Part shown: positions 53,362 to 62,466 of the stretch, in pieces | How the letters are laid out: each line of letters opens with the position of its first letter | Position numbering within the stretch: position 1 is the stretch's first letter | Assembly (NCBI GenBank): GCA_947453195.1 | Contig: CANGFO010000007.1 | Span: forward strand, 1-64,000 | DNA: 64,000 nt | Direction: 5' to 3' | Source of the DNA: Flavobacteriaceae bacterium | Lineage (GTDB): Bacteria > Bacteroidota > Bacteroidia > Flavobacteriales > Flavobacteriaceae | Notes under the pieces: generated by a model | Database searches by the model: none | Told to the model about the DNA's origin: nothing | Seen by the model: the letters and a program-made list of their open reading frames with translations, nothing else | Translations under genes and position numbers: made by a program

Positions 53362-55632
53362 TTACGATTTAATTCCTTTTACTTTTTTTAATTTGGAATT
53401 TAATTCTTTTTTAGCAGCCGTTGGTTGCAAATCATCCAACACATGGATGGCTTCTTCAATATAAATATCTTTAGATAAACTCTCGTGCCATCTGTTTCTT
53501 TTTTCTTTTAAAGTGACATCAGTTGCTATTTGAGACTCTTCATAAGGCAATGATTTAAATTGCAATTTATTGTTATAATCTTCAATAGATTTAAATTTCT
53601 TATTGCTTTCTTCCAATTGCTTTTGTTCTTGTTTGAATTTGTCAATTTGTAAGCTGTATACATCTTCTTTGCTTCGTTCTTCACGCCATTTTGCATTTTC
53701 ATCTATAAGTTGCATCTGAGGATTGGATTCCAATCGTTTTTTGCTATTTGCAATAGCTAAGTCTAAATTCAGTTGTTTGTTCCATAAAGAATAATCTGCG
53801 GCATCAATTTTATCCCAAGCCATAGCATTATCTACATCGCGTTCTCCCATTTTTAAATACGCATAGGCATCTGGCATTACAATGTCACTTTTTACCCCTT
53901 CTAGTTGAGTAGAACCTCCATTAATTCTATAGAATTTTTGAGTAGTTGTTTTTAGTGCGCCCAAATCGCCATAAGTACTTCCTCTAACAAATTGGTTTAA
54001 GTCGATTACATTTTGAACGGTTCCTTTCCCGTAAGTTTGTTTACTTCCAAGAATCACTGCGCGTTTATAATCTTGCATTGCTGCTGCTAAAATCTCAGAA
54101 GCCGAAGCAGAAAATTCGTTCGTCATAATTACAAGCGGTCCGTCCCATTCTACTTTTGGGTCTTTGTCATAAAGTACTTCTTTTTTACCAGCTGCCGATT
54201 TTATTTGTACAATCGGACCTTTTTCTATGAATAAGCCACCAATGTCAACCACAGTTTTTAAAGACCCTCCTCCATTATCCCTAACATCCATAACAATCCC
54301 TTGAACACCTTCTTTTTTCAAGCGCTCTACCTCAATGGCAATATCTTTTCCTGCATCGCGGCTGTCTTTATTTTCAAAATCAATATAGAATTTTGGCAAA
54401 TAAATAATTCCGTATTTCACTCCATTTTTTTCAACAATACTTGATTTAGCATAGGTTTCTTCAATTTCTACTTCATCTCTAATTATTGTAATTACCTTGA
54501 TCGATCCATCTTGTTTTTTTACAGTCAAACGAACTTCGGTGCCTTTAGGACCCTTAATTTTTTTCACTACATCGTCAATTCGCATCCCAACTACATCTAC
54601 AGGTTCGTTATCGCCTTGCGCCACTTTCAAAACTAAATCTCCCGCTTCAAGCTCTTTTTGTTTCCAAGCTGGTCCACCAGAAATTAACTCGGTGATTTCG
54701 GTATAGTCGTTTTTCTTTTGCAATCGAGCGCCAATTCCTTCCAATTTTCCACTCATGCTTACGTCAAATTTTTCTTTTTCATCTGCTGGGAAATAAGCGG
54801 TATGAGGGTCGAAGCGAGTCGCGATAATATTTAAAAAGATTCCAAACCAGTCTTCTTTATCTAAATCTTTAATAAATGTAAACGTATCATCTAACGATTT
54901 TTCAGCGCTGGTTCTGGTTTGTTTTTCCATTTCTGCAAATGTTTTTGTAGTGATGGTATCTTTTTTAGAAAGGCTTTCTATAAATTTTGCTTCGCTTTCT
55001 GGAGTTAAATTAGTTCCTTGTTTTTTTCTGTATTCAGCTAATTTTTCTTCGGGAGTTTTGTTTTTATTTTTAATAAATTCCTCCTGTATTTTTTGTTTTT
55101 CAACCAAAGAAGCTAGCGTAGTTAGTTTCACCTGTTTTCTCCAACGCTCTTTCAACTCTTCAACGGAAGTGCAATAAGGTGCTTTTTCATAATCGGTATT
55201 GATGTCTTCATTAACCGAATAGTCAATTGGGTTTTCTAAAGTCGATTTATAATATTCTTTGCTTTCCTCCATACGTTGTAATAAACGATAATAGGTAAGG
55301 TCAAAGAAGGTAAGTTCTTTGTTTTTTATTTCGTCATCAATGTCAACTTCATATCTTGAAAATTCATCAATATCCGATTGCAAAAAGAACCTTTTTGAAG
55401 GATCAATTGCTTCAATATAATCTTTATATACTCCTTTAGAAAAATTATCATCTATAGCTGCAGGATTGTAATGTCCTTTTTCAATTACATACGTTAATAG
55501 TTCTAGTAATAGTTTGTCTTTTTCAGGGTCGGTACTTGTTTTTGGAATAAAACTCCATAGGCCAATAGAAAGCGCTAGTACAAGTACTATTATTTTATAA
55601 TGTCTTTTCATAAATTGAATAATTGTATTCAT
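53362..55632 (-). CDS. Carboxy-terminal processing (tail-specific) protease, family S41
   Basis: The 756-residue protein has an N-terminal membrane or signal segment (about 12-28) and a TSPN-type helical domain (about 40-250). A PDZ domain (about 290-380, GKLEGIGARLQ) and the S41 core follow. TNEFSASASEIL (504-515) gives the catalytic serine and YGKGTVQ (534-540) the catalytic Lys536. A long helical C-terminal domain follows, as in Prc/Tsp. It degrades or trims periplasmic proteins from their C-terminus. It is probably monocistronic. Confidence 0.92.
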   Translation of the reverse strand: MNTIIQFMKRHYKIIVLVLALSIGLWSFIPKTSTDPEKDKLLLELLTYVIEKGHYNPAAIDDNFSKGVYKDYIEAIDPSKRFFLQSDIDEFSRYEVDIDDEIKNKELTFFDLTYYRLLQRMEESKEYYKSTLENPIDYSVNEDINTDYEKAPYCTSVEELKERWRKQVKLTTLASLVEKQKIQEEFIKNKNKTPEEKLAEYRKKQGTNLTPESEAKFIESLSKKDTITTKTFAEMEKQTRTSAEKSLDDTFTFIKDLDKEDWFGIFLNIIATRFDPHTAYFPADEKEKFDVSMSGKLEGIGARLQKKNDYTEITELISGGPAWKQKELEAGDLVLKVAQGDNEPVDVVGMRIDDVVKKIKGPKGTEVRLTVKKQDGSIKVITIIRDEVEIEETYAKSSIVEKNGVKYGIIYLPKFYIDFENKDSRDAGKDIAIEVERLKKEGVQGIVMDVRDNGGGSLKTVVDIGGLFIEKGPIVQIKSAAGKKEVLYDKDPKVEWDGPLVIMTNEFSASASEILAAAMQDYKRAVILGSKQTYGKGTVQNVIDLNQFVRGSTYGDLGALKTTTQKFYRINGGSTQLEGVKSDIVMPDAYAYLKMGERDVDNAMAWDKIDAADYSLWNKQLNLDLAIANSKKRLESNPQMQLIDENAKWREERSKEDVYSLQIDKFKQEQKQLEESNKKFKSIEDYNNKLQFKSLPYEESQIATDVTLKEKRNRWHESLSKDIYIEEAIHVLDDLQPTAAKKELNSKLKKVKGIKS

Positions 55633-55759
55633 TAAATTTTTTGGACTAATTTACATAAAAAACTAAGCTGCAAAAGTTGGGGTGCGCATAATTTTTTGTT
55701 AAAACCAGGGTTTGAGTTCAAAGTTATTAAAATTGTAATAAAATAAGACTCAAATTAAT

Positions 55760-55767
55760 TACTTTTG
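55760..55767 (+). promoter_or_regulatory. Predicted -7 box of the surE-lpxB operon
   Basis: TACTTTTG matches TAnnTTTG, 21 nt before surE. A TTG lies 24 nt further upstream, slightly longer than usual spacing. Confidence 0.5.
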
Positions 55768-55788
55768 TTACACTAAAAAGCACACCTA

Positions 55789-56559
55789 ATGTCAAAAATA
55801 CCCTTAATATTAGTAACCAACGACGATGGAATTTCTGCACCAGGAATTAGAGCTTTAATCGCGGTAATGCAAGAACTTGGAGACGTAGTTGTGGTTGCTC
55901 CCGACAGCCCACAAAGTGCAATGGGGCATGCCATAACGATAAACAGCACCTTGCATTTAAATAAAATTTCAAGTGATGAGGCTACGTTAACGGAATACAG
56001 TTGCTCTGGAACTCCCGCCGATTGTGTGAAAATGGCAGTGAATGAAATATTAAAACAAAAACCCGACTTGTGTGTTTCAGGAGTAAATCATGGATCGAAT
56101 TCTTCAATAAATGTGATTTATTCGGGCACGATGAGTGCGGCAATAGAAGCTGGTGTTGAAGGTATTCCTGCAATTGGTTTCTCTTTATTGGATTATAAAT
56201 GGGATGCCGATTTTGAATCTGCTAAACCTTTTATTAAAAATATAGCAGCCCAAGTTCTTAAAAATGGTTTGCCAGACGGAACTGTGTTAAATGTAAATCT
56301 TCCTAAATTGAAAACGCATGAAATTAAGGGTATTAAAATTTGCCGCCAAGCAAAAGCGCTTTGGGAGGAAAAATTTGACAAACGTGTAACTCCATTTGGA
56401 AAAGAATATTATTGGTTAACAGGTGAATTTGTTAATCTGGATAAAGGAACGGATACGGACGAATGGGCATTGGCGAACGATTATATTTCTATTGTTCCAG
56501 TGCAATTTGATTTAACTGCCCATCATGCTATTCAAACTTTAAATACGTGGGAATTTTAA
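55789..56559 (+). CDS. surE: 5'/3'-nucleotidase SurE
   Basis: The 256-residue protein begins with LVTNDDGISAPGIRAL, the SurE metal-binding start (Asn11, Asp12, Asp13), followed by APDSPQSAMGHAIT and GVNHGSNSSINVIYSGTMSAA. It removes phosphate from nucleoside monophosphates and can act on short polyphosphate or RNA ends. It is the first gene of a set with a small membrane protein and lpxB, spaced 10 nt each. Confidence 0.96.
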   Translation: MSKIPLILVTNDDGISAPGIRALIAVMQELGDVVVVAPDSPQSAMGHAITINSTLHLNKISSDEATLTEYSCSGTPADCVKMAVNEILKQKPDLCVSGVNHGSNSSINVIYSGTMSAAIEAGVEGIPAIGFSLLDYKWDADFESAKPFIKNIAAQVLKNGLPDGTVLNVNLPKLKTHEIKGIKICRQAKALWEEKFDKRVTPFGKEYYWLTGEFVNLDKGTDTDEWALANDYISIVPVQFDLTAHHAIQTLNTWEF

Positions 56560-56569
56560 AACTTCAATT

Positions 56570-56839
56570 ATGAAAAAGTCGGATTTAGTTATTGGGTTTA
56601 TTATTGGAATTGTTGCTGCAGGTATTGCTGCATTCCTTTTTTTGTTAAGCATTACTAAACTTCAATATATAAAATTTCTAATTCATGAACCAGGAATTAT
56701 GGGTAAAGTAATTACACTTGGAGCCATAATTAATATTTTGATTTTTTTCTTTTTACTGAAAAAAGACAAAGAACTAATGGCACGAGGAATTGTGCTAGCT
56801 ACCATTATTTTAGCTTTAATAACGGTGCTTTTTAAATAA
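56570..56839 (+). CDS. Small three-helix membrane protein
   Basis: The 89-residue product has hydrophobic segments at about 6-27, 44-62 and 71-88, with LKKDKELMARG between the last two. I do not recognise a functional family. It sits between surE and lpxB with 10-nt gaps, so it is co-transcribed; a role near LpxB at the inner membrane is only a guess. Confidence 0.75.
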   Translation: MKKSDLVIGFIIGIVAAGIAAFLFLLSITKLQYIKFLIHEPGIMGKVITLGAIINILIFFFLLKKDKELMARGIVLATIILALITVLFK

Positions 56840-56849
56840 TTTCAGCAAT

Positions 56850-57962
56850 ATGAAATACTACATCATAGCAGGAGAAGCTTCTGGAGATTTGCACGGATCC
56901 AATTTGATGAAGGCACTTTATAAAGAAGATCCTTCTGCCGAAATTCGTTTTTGGGGTGGTGACTTGATGCAAAATGCAGGCGGAACATTAGTAAAACACT
57001 ACCGCGAACTTGCCTTTATGGGATTTGCAGAAGTGCTACTGAATTTAAAAACTATTTTCAGCAACATTAAATTTTGCAAAGCCGATATTGACCAATTCCA
57101 GCCTGATGTTTTAATTTTTATAGATTATCCTGGCTTCAATATGCGAATTGCAAAATGGGCTAAGGCTAAAGGATACAAAACGCATTATTATATTTCACCA
57201 CAAATTTGGGCTTGGAAAGAAAGCAGAATAAAAGACATCAAAAGAGATTTTGATAAACTATACGTGATCCTTCCATTTGAAAAAGACTTTTATGAAAAGA
57301 AACACCACTTTGCTGTTGAATTTGTTGGGCATCCGCTTATTGATGCCATTCATAACAGAGAAACAACCGATGCGGTAACTTTTAGAAAACAAAATAACTT
57401 AGATGAAAGGCCTATAATTGCGATATTACCAGGTAGTAGAAAACAAGAAATCTCTATAATGCTGACTTTAATGTTGAGCGTAGGAAATGATTTCCCCGAT
57501 TATCAATTTGTAATTGCCGGTGCGCCAAGTCAAGAGTATTCTTTTTACGAGACTTTTTTGAAAGGAAAAAACATAAAGTTTATTTCTAACGAAACCTATA
57601 ATTTGCTTAGTCACTCTTATGCGGCTTTGGTAACCTCGGGAACTGCAACATTAGAAACAGCACTTTTTAAAGTGCCAGAAGTAGTTTGTTATAAAGGAAG
57701 TTGGCTGTCGTATCAAATTGCCAAGCGAATAATTACACTTAAATACATTTCGCTCGTAAATCTAATTATGGATGAAGAAGTGGTAACCGAATTAATTCAG
57801 GAAGATTGCAATACGGCACGAATTAAATCGGAATTGACAAAAATCTTAGACCCGAATTATCGCAATATACTATTAGAAAAATACGATCTGCTCGAGCAAA
57901 AATTAGGTGGAGTTGGCGCGAGTGCTTCTACAGCTAAACTAATCGTAAAATCAATTTCATAA
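56850..57962 (+). CDS. lpxB: Lipid-A-disaccharide synthase
   Basis: The 370-residue glycosyltransferase (GT19) has IIAGEASGDLHGSNLM at 4-19, FIDYPGFNMRIAKWAK, SPQIWAWKESR, FVGHPL, the UDP-site segment LPGSRKQEI and TSGTATLETAL. It joins UDP-2,3-diacylglucosamine and lipid X to form the lipid A disaccharide. It lies downstream of surE, a pairing often seen in flavobacteria. Together with lptC this shows a full lipopolysaccharide outer membrane. Confidence 0.95.
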   Translation: MKYYIIAGEASGDLHGSNLMKALYKEDPSAEIRFWGGDLMQNAGGTLVKHYRELAFMGFAEVLLNLKTIFSNIKFCKADIDQFQPDVLIFIDYPGFNMRIAKWAKAKGYKTHYYISPQIWAWKESRIKDIKRDFDKLYVILPFEKDFYEKKHHFAVEFVGHPLIDAIHNRETTDAVTFRKQNNLDERPIIAILPGSRKQEISIMLTLMLSVGNDFPDYQFVIAGAPSQEYSFYETFLKGKNIKFISNETYNLLSHSYAALVTSGTATLETALFKVPEVVCYKGSWLSYQIAKRIITLKYISLVNLIMDEEVVTELIQEDCNTARIKSELTKILDPNYRNILLEKYDLLEQKLGGVGASASTAKLIVKSIS

Positions 57963-57971
57963 ATTCCAAGT

Positions 57972-57987
57972 TGTAACTTAAGTTACA
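57972..57987. promoter_or_regulatory. Perfect 16-bp palindrome, possible Crp/Fnr-type site
   Basis: TGTAACTTAAGTTACA is its own complement. Its centre lies about 41.5 bp before the start expected from the -7 box of the DUF2892 gene, which is where class II Crp/Fnr-family activators bind. The TGTAAC half site is of the kind used by that family. Confidence 0.55.
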
Positions 57988-58007
57988 TTCAATGAATTAT
58001 TTACAAA

Positions 58008-58015
58008 TACATTTG
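58008..58015 (+). promoter_or_regulatory. Predicted -7 box of the DUF2892 gene
   Basis: TACATTTG matches TAnnTTTG, 31 nt before the ATG. There is no -33 TTG at the usual place, which fits a promoter that depends on an activator. Confidence 0.6.
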
Positions 58016-58046
58016 AAGTAAATTATTAACTTTAATTTACTAACAG

Positions 58047-58256
58047 ATGAAAAAAAACATGGGTGGCGTTGATAAAATTCTTCGCTTTATTGTAGCAGCA
58101 ATCATTGTCGTATTGTATTTATTAGGAAAAATCTCAGGAACTTTAGGAATTGTATTATTAGCAGTCGCAGCTGTTTTGTCATTGGTTAGTTTGATTGGCA
58201 CTTGTCCGTTATATCTTCCCTTTGGAATTGATACCAGAACTAAAGAAAAGAAATAA
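58047..58256 (+). CDS. DUF2892 (YgaP-like) small membrane protein
   Basis: The 69-residue protein has KKNMGGVDKILRF at its start and two membrane helices (about 13-28 and 31-47), followed by GTCPLYLPFGIDT. This is the pattern of the DUF2892 membrane domain found at the end of the rhodanese YgaP. The function is unknown, though such domains often occur with sulfur or redox genes. The cysteine in GTCPLY is conserved. It has its own promoter with a perfect palindrome upstream, so it is probably induced by a specific signal. comEC follows 40 nt later. Confidence 0.88.
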   Translation: MKKNMGGVDKILRFIVAAIIVVLYLLGKISGTLGIVLLAVAAVLSLVSLIGTCPLYLPFGIDTRTKEKK

Positions 58257-58296
58257 TTTTCTTTATCAACTTAATTTTTTGTGGTACCTTTTAGTT

Positions 58297-60327
58297 ATGA
58301 GGGTATTACAATTTCCATTAATTAAAATTACAGCCAGTTTTGTACTTGGGTTATTAATCGCTCATTATACAAAACCGGCTTTTTTATATTCATTTATTGC
58401 ATTACTTGTCAGTTTATTGATTTTATTTAGTATTGATTTTTTTTCTAAATCTAAATTACTAGCATCTTCTTATTTTGGAATTCTCGCTCTTAGTACGGCT
58501 TTTTTAATTGGGATTTTCACTTTTGTTTCTCAAGATCCTACTCGAAATAAGAATCATTATGTTCACTTTATCTCAGATCAAAATAAGGTTTGTTCTGCAA
58601 TTGTAATTTTAAAAGAAAAACTAAAAAATTCATCCGTTTCTAATCGGTATGTTGCCCAATTGATTTCACTTAATGGAAAACCAAGTTTCGGGAAAGTACT
58701 TTTAAATATTAAGAAATCAAATTACCATTCATTAGATGTTGGATCTAAACTTCAAGTTGTAGGATCGATTAGTAAAAACAAACCATCAAATAATCCGAAT
58801 CAATTTGATTATGGGAATTATCTAGAAAACCAACATATTTATGGGCAATTGTTTGTTAAAGCAAATTCCATTCGCATTAGCCCAATTAAAGAAAAAAGTT
58901 TGTTTTATTATGCCAGTTTACTCCGAAATAGAATCATTCAGAATTTAGAAAAAAACCATTTTCACAAATCAGAATTGAGTGTGGTAGTGGCTTTAATCTT
59001 AGGGCAACAACAAGATATTTCGCCAGAGATTGTTCGCGATTATCAATATGCAGGAGCTGTTCACGTTTTGTCGGTTTCGGGTTTGCATGTTGGATTTATA
59101 TTGCTTTTCATAACCTTTCTACTAAAACCATTTCCCAATAGCAGGAGAGGAGCATTGGTGAAATTAATTATTGTAATTACCTTTTTATGGGCCTTTGGAT
59201 TGTTGGCTGGTTTTGCGCCTTCGGTAGTTCGTTCGGTTACTATGTTTTCTTTTGTAGCAGTTGGAATGTATCTTCGACGAAGCGTTAATATTTACAATAC
59301 GCTTGCTATTTCTGCCTTATTTATTTTGCTTTTTCAACCTTCTTTTTTAATGGATGTTGGTTTTCAGTTGAGTTATGTTGCGTTATATTTTATTGTTTGG
59401 TTACAACCTTTATTGGCTTCCATCTGGCTTCCAAAATATAAATTGACAAGCTATTTTTGGGATATCATTACCGTATCCTTTGCGGCTCAAATAGGAACTT
59501 TCCCAATGAGTATTTATTATTTTCATCAATTCCCAGGTTTGTTTTTTGTAACCAATTTGGTTATTCTTCCTGGGATGTCTATAATCTTAGGGCTAGGTGT
59601 AGTTGTGATGTTTCTTGCTGCATTTGATTGGATTTGGTTACCCTTATTAAAAGCATTGGAATGGTGTATTTGGCTATTAAATAAAGTTATCGCCTGGGTA
59701 GCTTCTTTTGAAGGGTTTGTATTTAAAGACATTCCACTATCAGTTTTTATGATGTGGGGGTTGTATTTCGTTATTTTCAGTGTAATTATTTGGATAAAAA
59801 AACCAACTTTCAAAAAGTTATTATTTCTTTTAATTGCAATTATTAGTTTGCAATCTTTAGCTTTTTCTTTAAAATATTTCAATCAAAAATCGGAAGAATT
59901 ACTAGTTTTTAATTCTAGGGGGACTACCTTACTAACAGAACGTTATGGAGATCAAGTCACACTTTTTTCTACGAAGTATTCCATAAAAAGTAAAAGCGCT
60001 GCTTTGGTTTTAAAATCTTATTTAATTGGAAATTCTTGTATTTTGATAAACAAAAGAGAATTACCGAATTTACTTTATTTCAAGCATAAAAAAATACTGA
60101 TTATTAATCGGGATGGTAAACTTAGAGCAGCTTGTTCTCCTGATATTTTGCTTCTAGTGAATAATCCAAAAATTAATTTGGAGCGTGTTCTGCAAATGGT
60201 TAAACCGAAGTTAGTAGTTGCAGATGCATCCAATTATCGACTTTATTGCAAGCTTTGGAAAGTAACCTGTGAAAAAGAAAAAATCCCTTTTCACAGTACT
60301 GACGAAAAGGGATTTTATAAGTTATGA
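58297..60327 (+). CDS. comEC: ComEC/Rec2 family DNA-uptake channel protein
   Basis: I start at MRVLQFPLIKITASF because the longer frame overlaps the DUF2892 gene by 62 nt. The 676-residue protein has an N-terminal DUF4131-type region with membrane helices and a soluble domain (DQNKVCSAIV to VKANSIRIS). The competence membrane domain follows, with AGAVHVLSVSGLHVGFI and GFAPSVVRSVTMFSF. About 120 residues follow the last helices, but no HxHxDH motif is present, so a metallo-beta-lactamase nuclease domain is lacking or degenerate. ComEC passes single-stranded DNA across the inner membrane. Its stop overlaps the convergent thioredoxin gene by 6 nt. Confidence 0.88.
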   Translation: MRVLQFPLIKITASFVLGLLIAHYTKPAFLYSFIALLVSLLILFSIDFFSKSKLLASSYFGILALSTAFLIGIFTFVSQDPTRNKNHYVHFISDQNKVCSAIVILKEKLKNSSVSNRYVAQLISLNGKPSFGKVLLNIKKSNYHSLDVGSKLQVVGSISKNKPSNNPNQFDYGNYLENQHIYGQLFVKANSIRISPIKEKSLFYYASLLRNRIIQNLEKNHFHKSELSVVVALILGQQQDISPEIVRDYQYAGAVHVLSVSGLHVGFILLFITFLLKPFPNSRRGALVKLIIVITFLWAFGLLAGFAPSVVRSVTMFSFVAVGMYLRRSVNIYNTLAISALFILLFQPSFLMDVGFQLSYVALYFIVWLQPLLASIWLPKYKLTSYFWDIITVSFAAQIGTFPMSIYYFHQFPGLFFVTNLVILPGMSIILGLGVVVMFLAAFDWIWLPLLKALEWCIWLLNKVIAWVASFEGFVFKDIPLSVFMMWGLYFVIFSVIIWIKKPTFKKLLFLLIAIISLQSLAFSLKYFNQKSEELLVFNSRGTTLLTERYGDQVTLFSTKYSIKSKSAALVLKSYLIGNSCILINKRELPNLLYFKHKKILIINRDGKLRAACSPDILLLVNNPKINLERVLQMVKPKLVVADASNYRLYCKLWKVTCEKEKIPFHSTDEKGFYKL

Positions 60328-60840
60328 TTTTTTTGCTTTAGCTTTTTTCACAGGAGCAGGTTTTGGATCAGCTACATAGTTTTTAAGAATTTCGTCGGCA
60401 CTCTTAATCCATGTCGTAGGTCCACCAGCAAGGTATCCGGTACTGCCTAATTGTTCTAGGTTAATTTTGCCGTCTTCTTTTATTTGTGGTTTTACAAACC
60501 ATACCTTTGGAAAACCTTGCACTTTAAACATTTGTTGCAATTGATTGTTTTGAGATTTTATTGCATCTGATTGTGGTGTTCTTCTTGGAAAATCTAAATC
60601 TACCAACACCGCATGATCTTTTGCCCAAGCAGTAAATTCCGGAGTTCTGAACACTTCATTTTGTAATTTTATACACCAACCACACCAATCGCTTCCAGTA
60701 AAAAATAAAAACAATGGTTTTTGTTCTTGTCTAGAAACTTCAATTGCTTGATTGATATCGTCATACCATTTTAGACCCTCTTGTGCTTTAACCGAAATAG
60801 TTGCGGTAAAAAATAGCGCTATTAAAATTAATTTTTTCAT
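60322..60840 (-). CDS. Exported thioredoxin-like protein (CGWC)
   Basis: The 172-residue protein has a signal peptide (SVKAQ, about 20 residues). A thioredoxin fold follows, with FTGSDWCGWCIKLQ giving the CxxC pair Cys53 and Cys56, and GFPKVWF before the cis-proline strand. The tail is rich in Lys, Ala and Pro. It works in the periplasm on disulfides or as a thiol reductase. WCGWC resembles DsbD-gamma and related flavobacterial thioredoxins. Its end overlaps the end of comEC by 6 nt with no terminator between, so the two transcripts must overlap. Confidence 0.88.
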   Translation of the reverse strand: MKKLILIALFFTATISVKAQEGLKWYDDINQAIEVSRQEQKPLFLFFTGSDWCGWCIKLQNEVFRTPEFTAWAKDHAVLVDLDFPRRTPQSDAIKSQNNQLQQMFKVQGFPKVWFVKPQIKEDGKINLEQLGSTGYLAGGPTTWIKSADEILKNYVADPKPAPVKKAKAKKS

Positions 60841-60878
60841 ATAAATTCTGTGTTTTTACAATGCCGAAAGTACTAAAA

Positions 60879-62390
60879 TTATTTTACTTCTTGCATTAAT
60901 TTTTTTATAAAAGGTGAAATTGCAATCAGTACTATTCCTGCTATTAGGGCATAAAGGCCTAATTGTTTATAGCCATCAGCATATACAATTAGTTTGGCAG
61001 CATTGGAAGATTTTTCTGAAGCTTCTGCAATATTAGCTCCTAATAATCCTGCAAAGTATTGGCCATAGGAACTAGCCAAAAACCACATTCCCATAATTAC
61101 AGCTTGTGTTTTCTTAGGCGATAGTTTGGTCATTGCTGACATTCCAATTGGGGATAAACATAACTCTCCAAATGTGATAATGAACCATCCAAAAGTGAAT
61201 ATCCCTAAAGAAGTTTTGCCATCGGCACCTGCAATAAATTTAGTATAATAAAACACCCAAAAACCTCCCGCAAGGAATAAGAACGCAATTCCGAATTTAA
61301 TGACCGTGTTGGGTTCAATTTTTCGCTTACCCATCCACAACCAAACTAATCCAACTAATGCGGCAAAACCAATTACAAAAAAGGAGTTGGCTGAATTATT
61401 TACTCCATTCGGACTTAATTCAACTCCGGCTATTGTGTTGTTTAAGTTGTTAGCAGCAAAAAGACTCAGCGATCCACCGCTTTGTTCAAAAAACGCCCAA
61501 AATACTATCGAAAACAACATGAAAATTACAGCGGCAGCTAATTTTTTGTTTTCTGAAATGCTAAAACTTCGCATTTCATATATTAAATAAAGAATAGAAA
61601 CAGGTCCAATAAAAATCATGAACCACTTGGTGTATTCGGTGTTTTCAACCATTAAAATTATTATCGGAATAATTAAAAGGGATCCAATGAAAGTGGCAAT
61701 TTCTAAGTTTTTTCTTTTCGATTTATCAATAGCTTCTATTGGTGAAAGCCCTATTGGACCTAAACTTTTTTGTGTTTGGGTAAAAGTTAGTAAACTAATA
61801 ATCATCACTAATGCTGCAAAACCAAATCCTACATTCCATCTAAGATGTTCCGGAACTAATGATTGCCACATCGAACCTTCGGCAACAGCAATGCAAATAT
61901 ATCCACCTATTAAGGCGCCAAGATTTACACCCATGTAAAAAAAAGAAAAGCCAGCATCTGTTCGGTTATCGCCATCTCTATACAATTGCCCCACCATAGA
62001 CGATATATTGGGTTTAAAAAAACCAGTACCGACAATGGTAAAACCAATTCCAATGAAAAAATAATTTACAGGATTGATGGCTAAAATGATACTTCCAACA
62101 ATCATTAATATTCCACCCCAAAAAAGAGATTTTCTTAAACCAAGTATTTTATCTGCAAATAAACCTCCAATAAAAGTAAAGGCATATACCCATGCTTGAG
62201 TTGCTCCATATTGGAGATTGGCAACTTTTTCATCCATTCCAAGGTGGTTCACCATGAACACTACCAGCATGCCACGCATGCCATAGAAGCAAAAGCGTTC
62301 CCACATTTCACTAAAAAATAAATACCAAAGTTGTTTGGGGTACTTTCCTTTAAAGTTCTGTATTTGATCTAAAGTTAAATTTTCTGACAT
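60879..62390 (-). CDS. POT family proton-coupled peptide transporter
   Basis: The 503-residue protein has about 14 hydrophobic segments. The POT signatures are FYGMRGMLVVFM in helix 1, GTGFFKPNISSMVGQLY, and FFYMGVNLGALIGGYI, with EQSGGSLSLFA and SPIGMSAMTKLSP later. It imports di- and tripeptides with protons. It lies 76 nt after another POT gene, separated from it by a terminator, and 38 nt before the thioredoxin gene. The two POT proteins are related but clearly diverged. Confidence 0.93.
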   Translation of the reverse strand: MSENLTLDQIQNFKGKYPKQLWYLFFSEMWERFCFYGMRGMLVVFMVNHLGMDEKVANLQYGATQAWVYAFTFIGGLFADKILGLRKSLFWGGILMIVGSIILAINPVNYFFIGIGFTIVGTGFFKPNISSMVGQLYRDGDNRTDAGFSFFYMGVNLGALIGGYICIAVAEGSMWQSLVPEHLRWNVGFGFAALVMIISLLTFTQTQKSLGPIGLSPIEAIDKSKRKNLEIATFIGSLLIIPIIILMVENTEYTKWFMIFIGPVSILYLIYEMRSFSISENKKLAAAVIFMLFSIVFWAFFEQSGGSLSLFAANNLNNTIAGVELSPNGVNNSANSFFVIGFAALVGLVWLWMGKRKIEPNTVIKFGIAFLFLAGGFWVFYYTKFIAGADGKTSLGIFTFGWFIITFGELCLSPIGMSAMTKLSPKKTQAVIMGMWFLASSYGQYFAGLLGANIAEASEKSSNAAKLIVYADGYKQLGLYALIAGIVLIAISPFIKKLMQEVK

Positions 62391-62401
62391 AGCATTTTAT
62401 A

Positions 62402-62440
62402 ATAAAAAAAACAAACCTACAAGGGTTTCTTGTAGGTTTG
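62402..62440 (-). terminator. Intrinsic terminator between the two POT genes
   Basis: A 12-bp stem (CAAACCTACAAG and complement) with a 5-nt loop is followed on the minus strand by a run of T. It ends the transcript of the upstream POT gene. Confidence 0.85.
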
Positions 62441-62466
62441 AAAGGTATAAAATATTTTGATTAAAA

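Noticed and set aside
59526..59882. Minus-strand frame of 118 codons inside comEC
   Set aside because: It is a mirror of hydrophobic helices in comEC, with no signal of its own.
61618..61938. Plus-strand frame of 106 codons inside the POT transporter
   Set aside because: It is antisense to conserved POT motifs on the minus strand and has no recognisable family.
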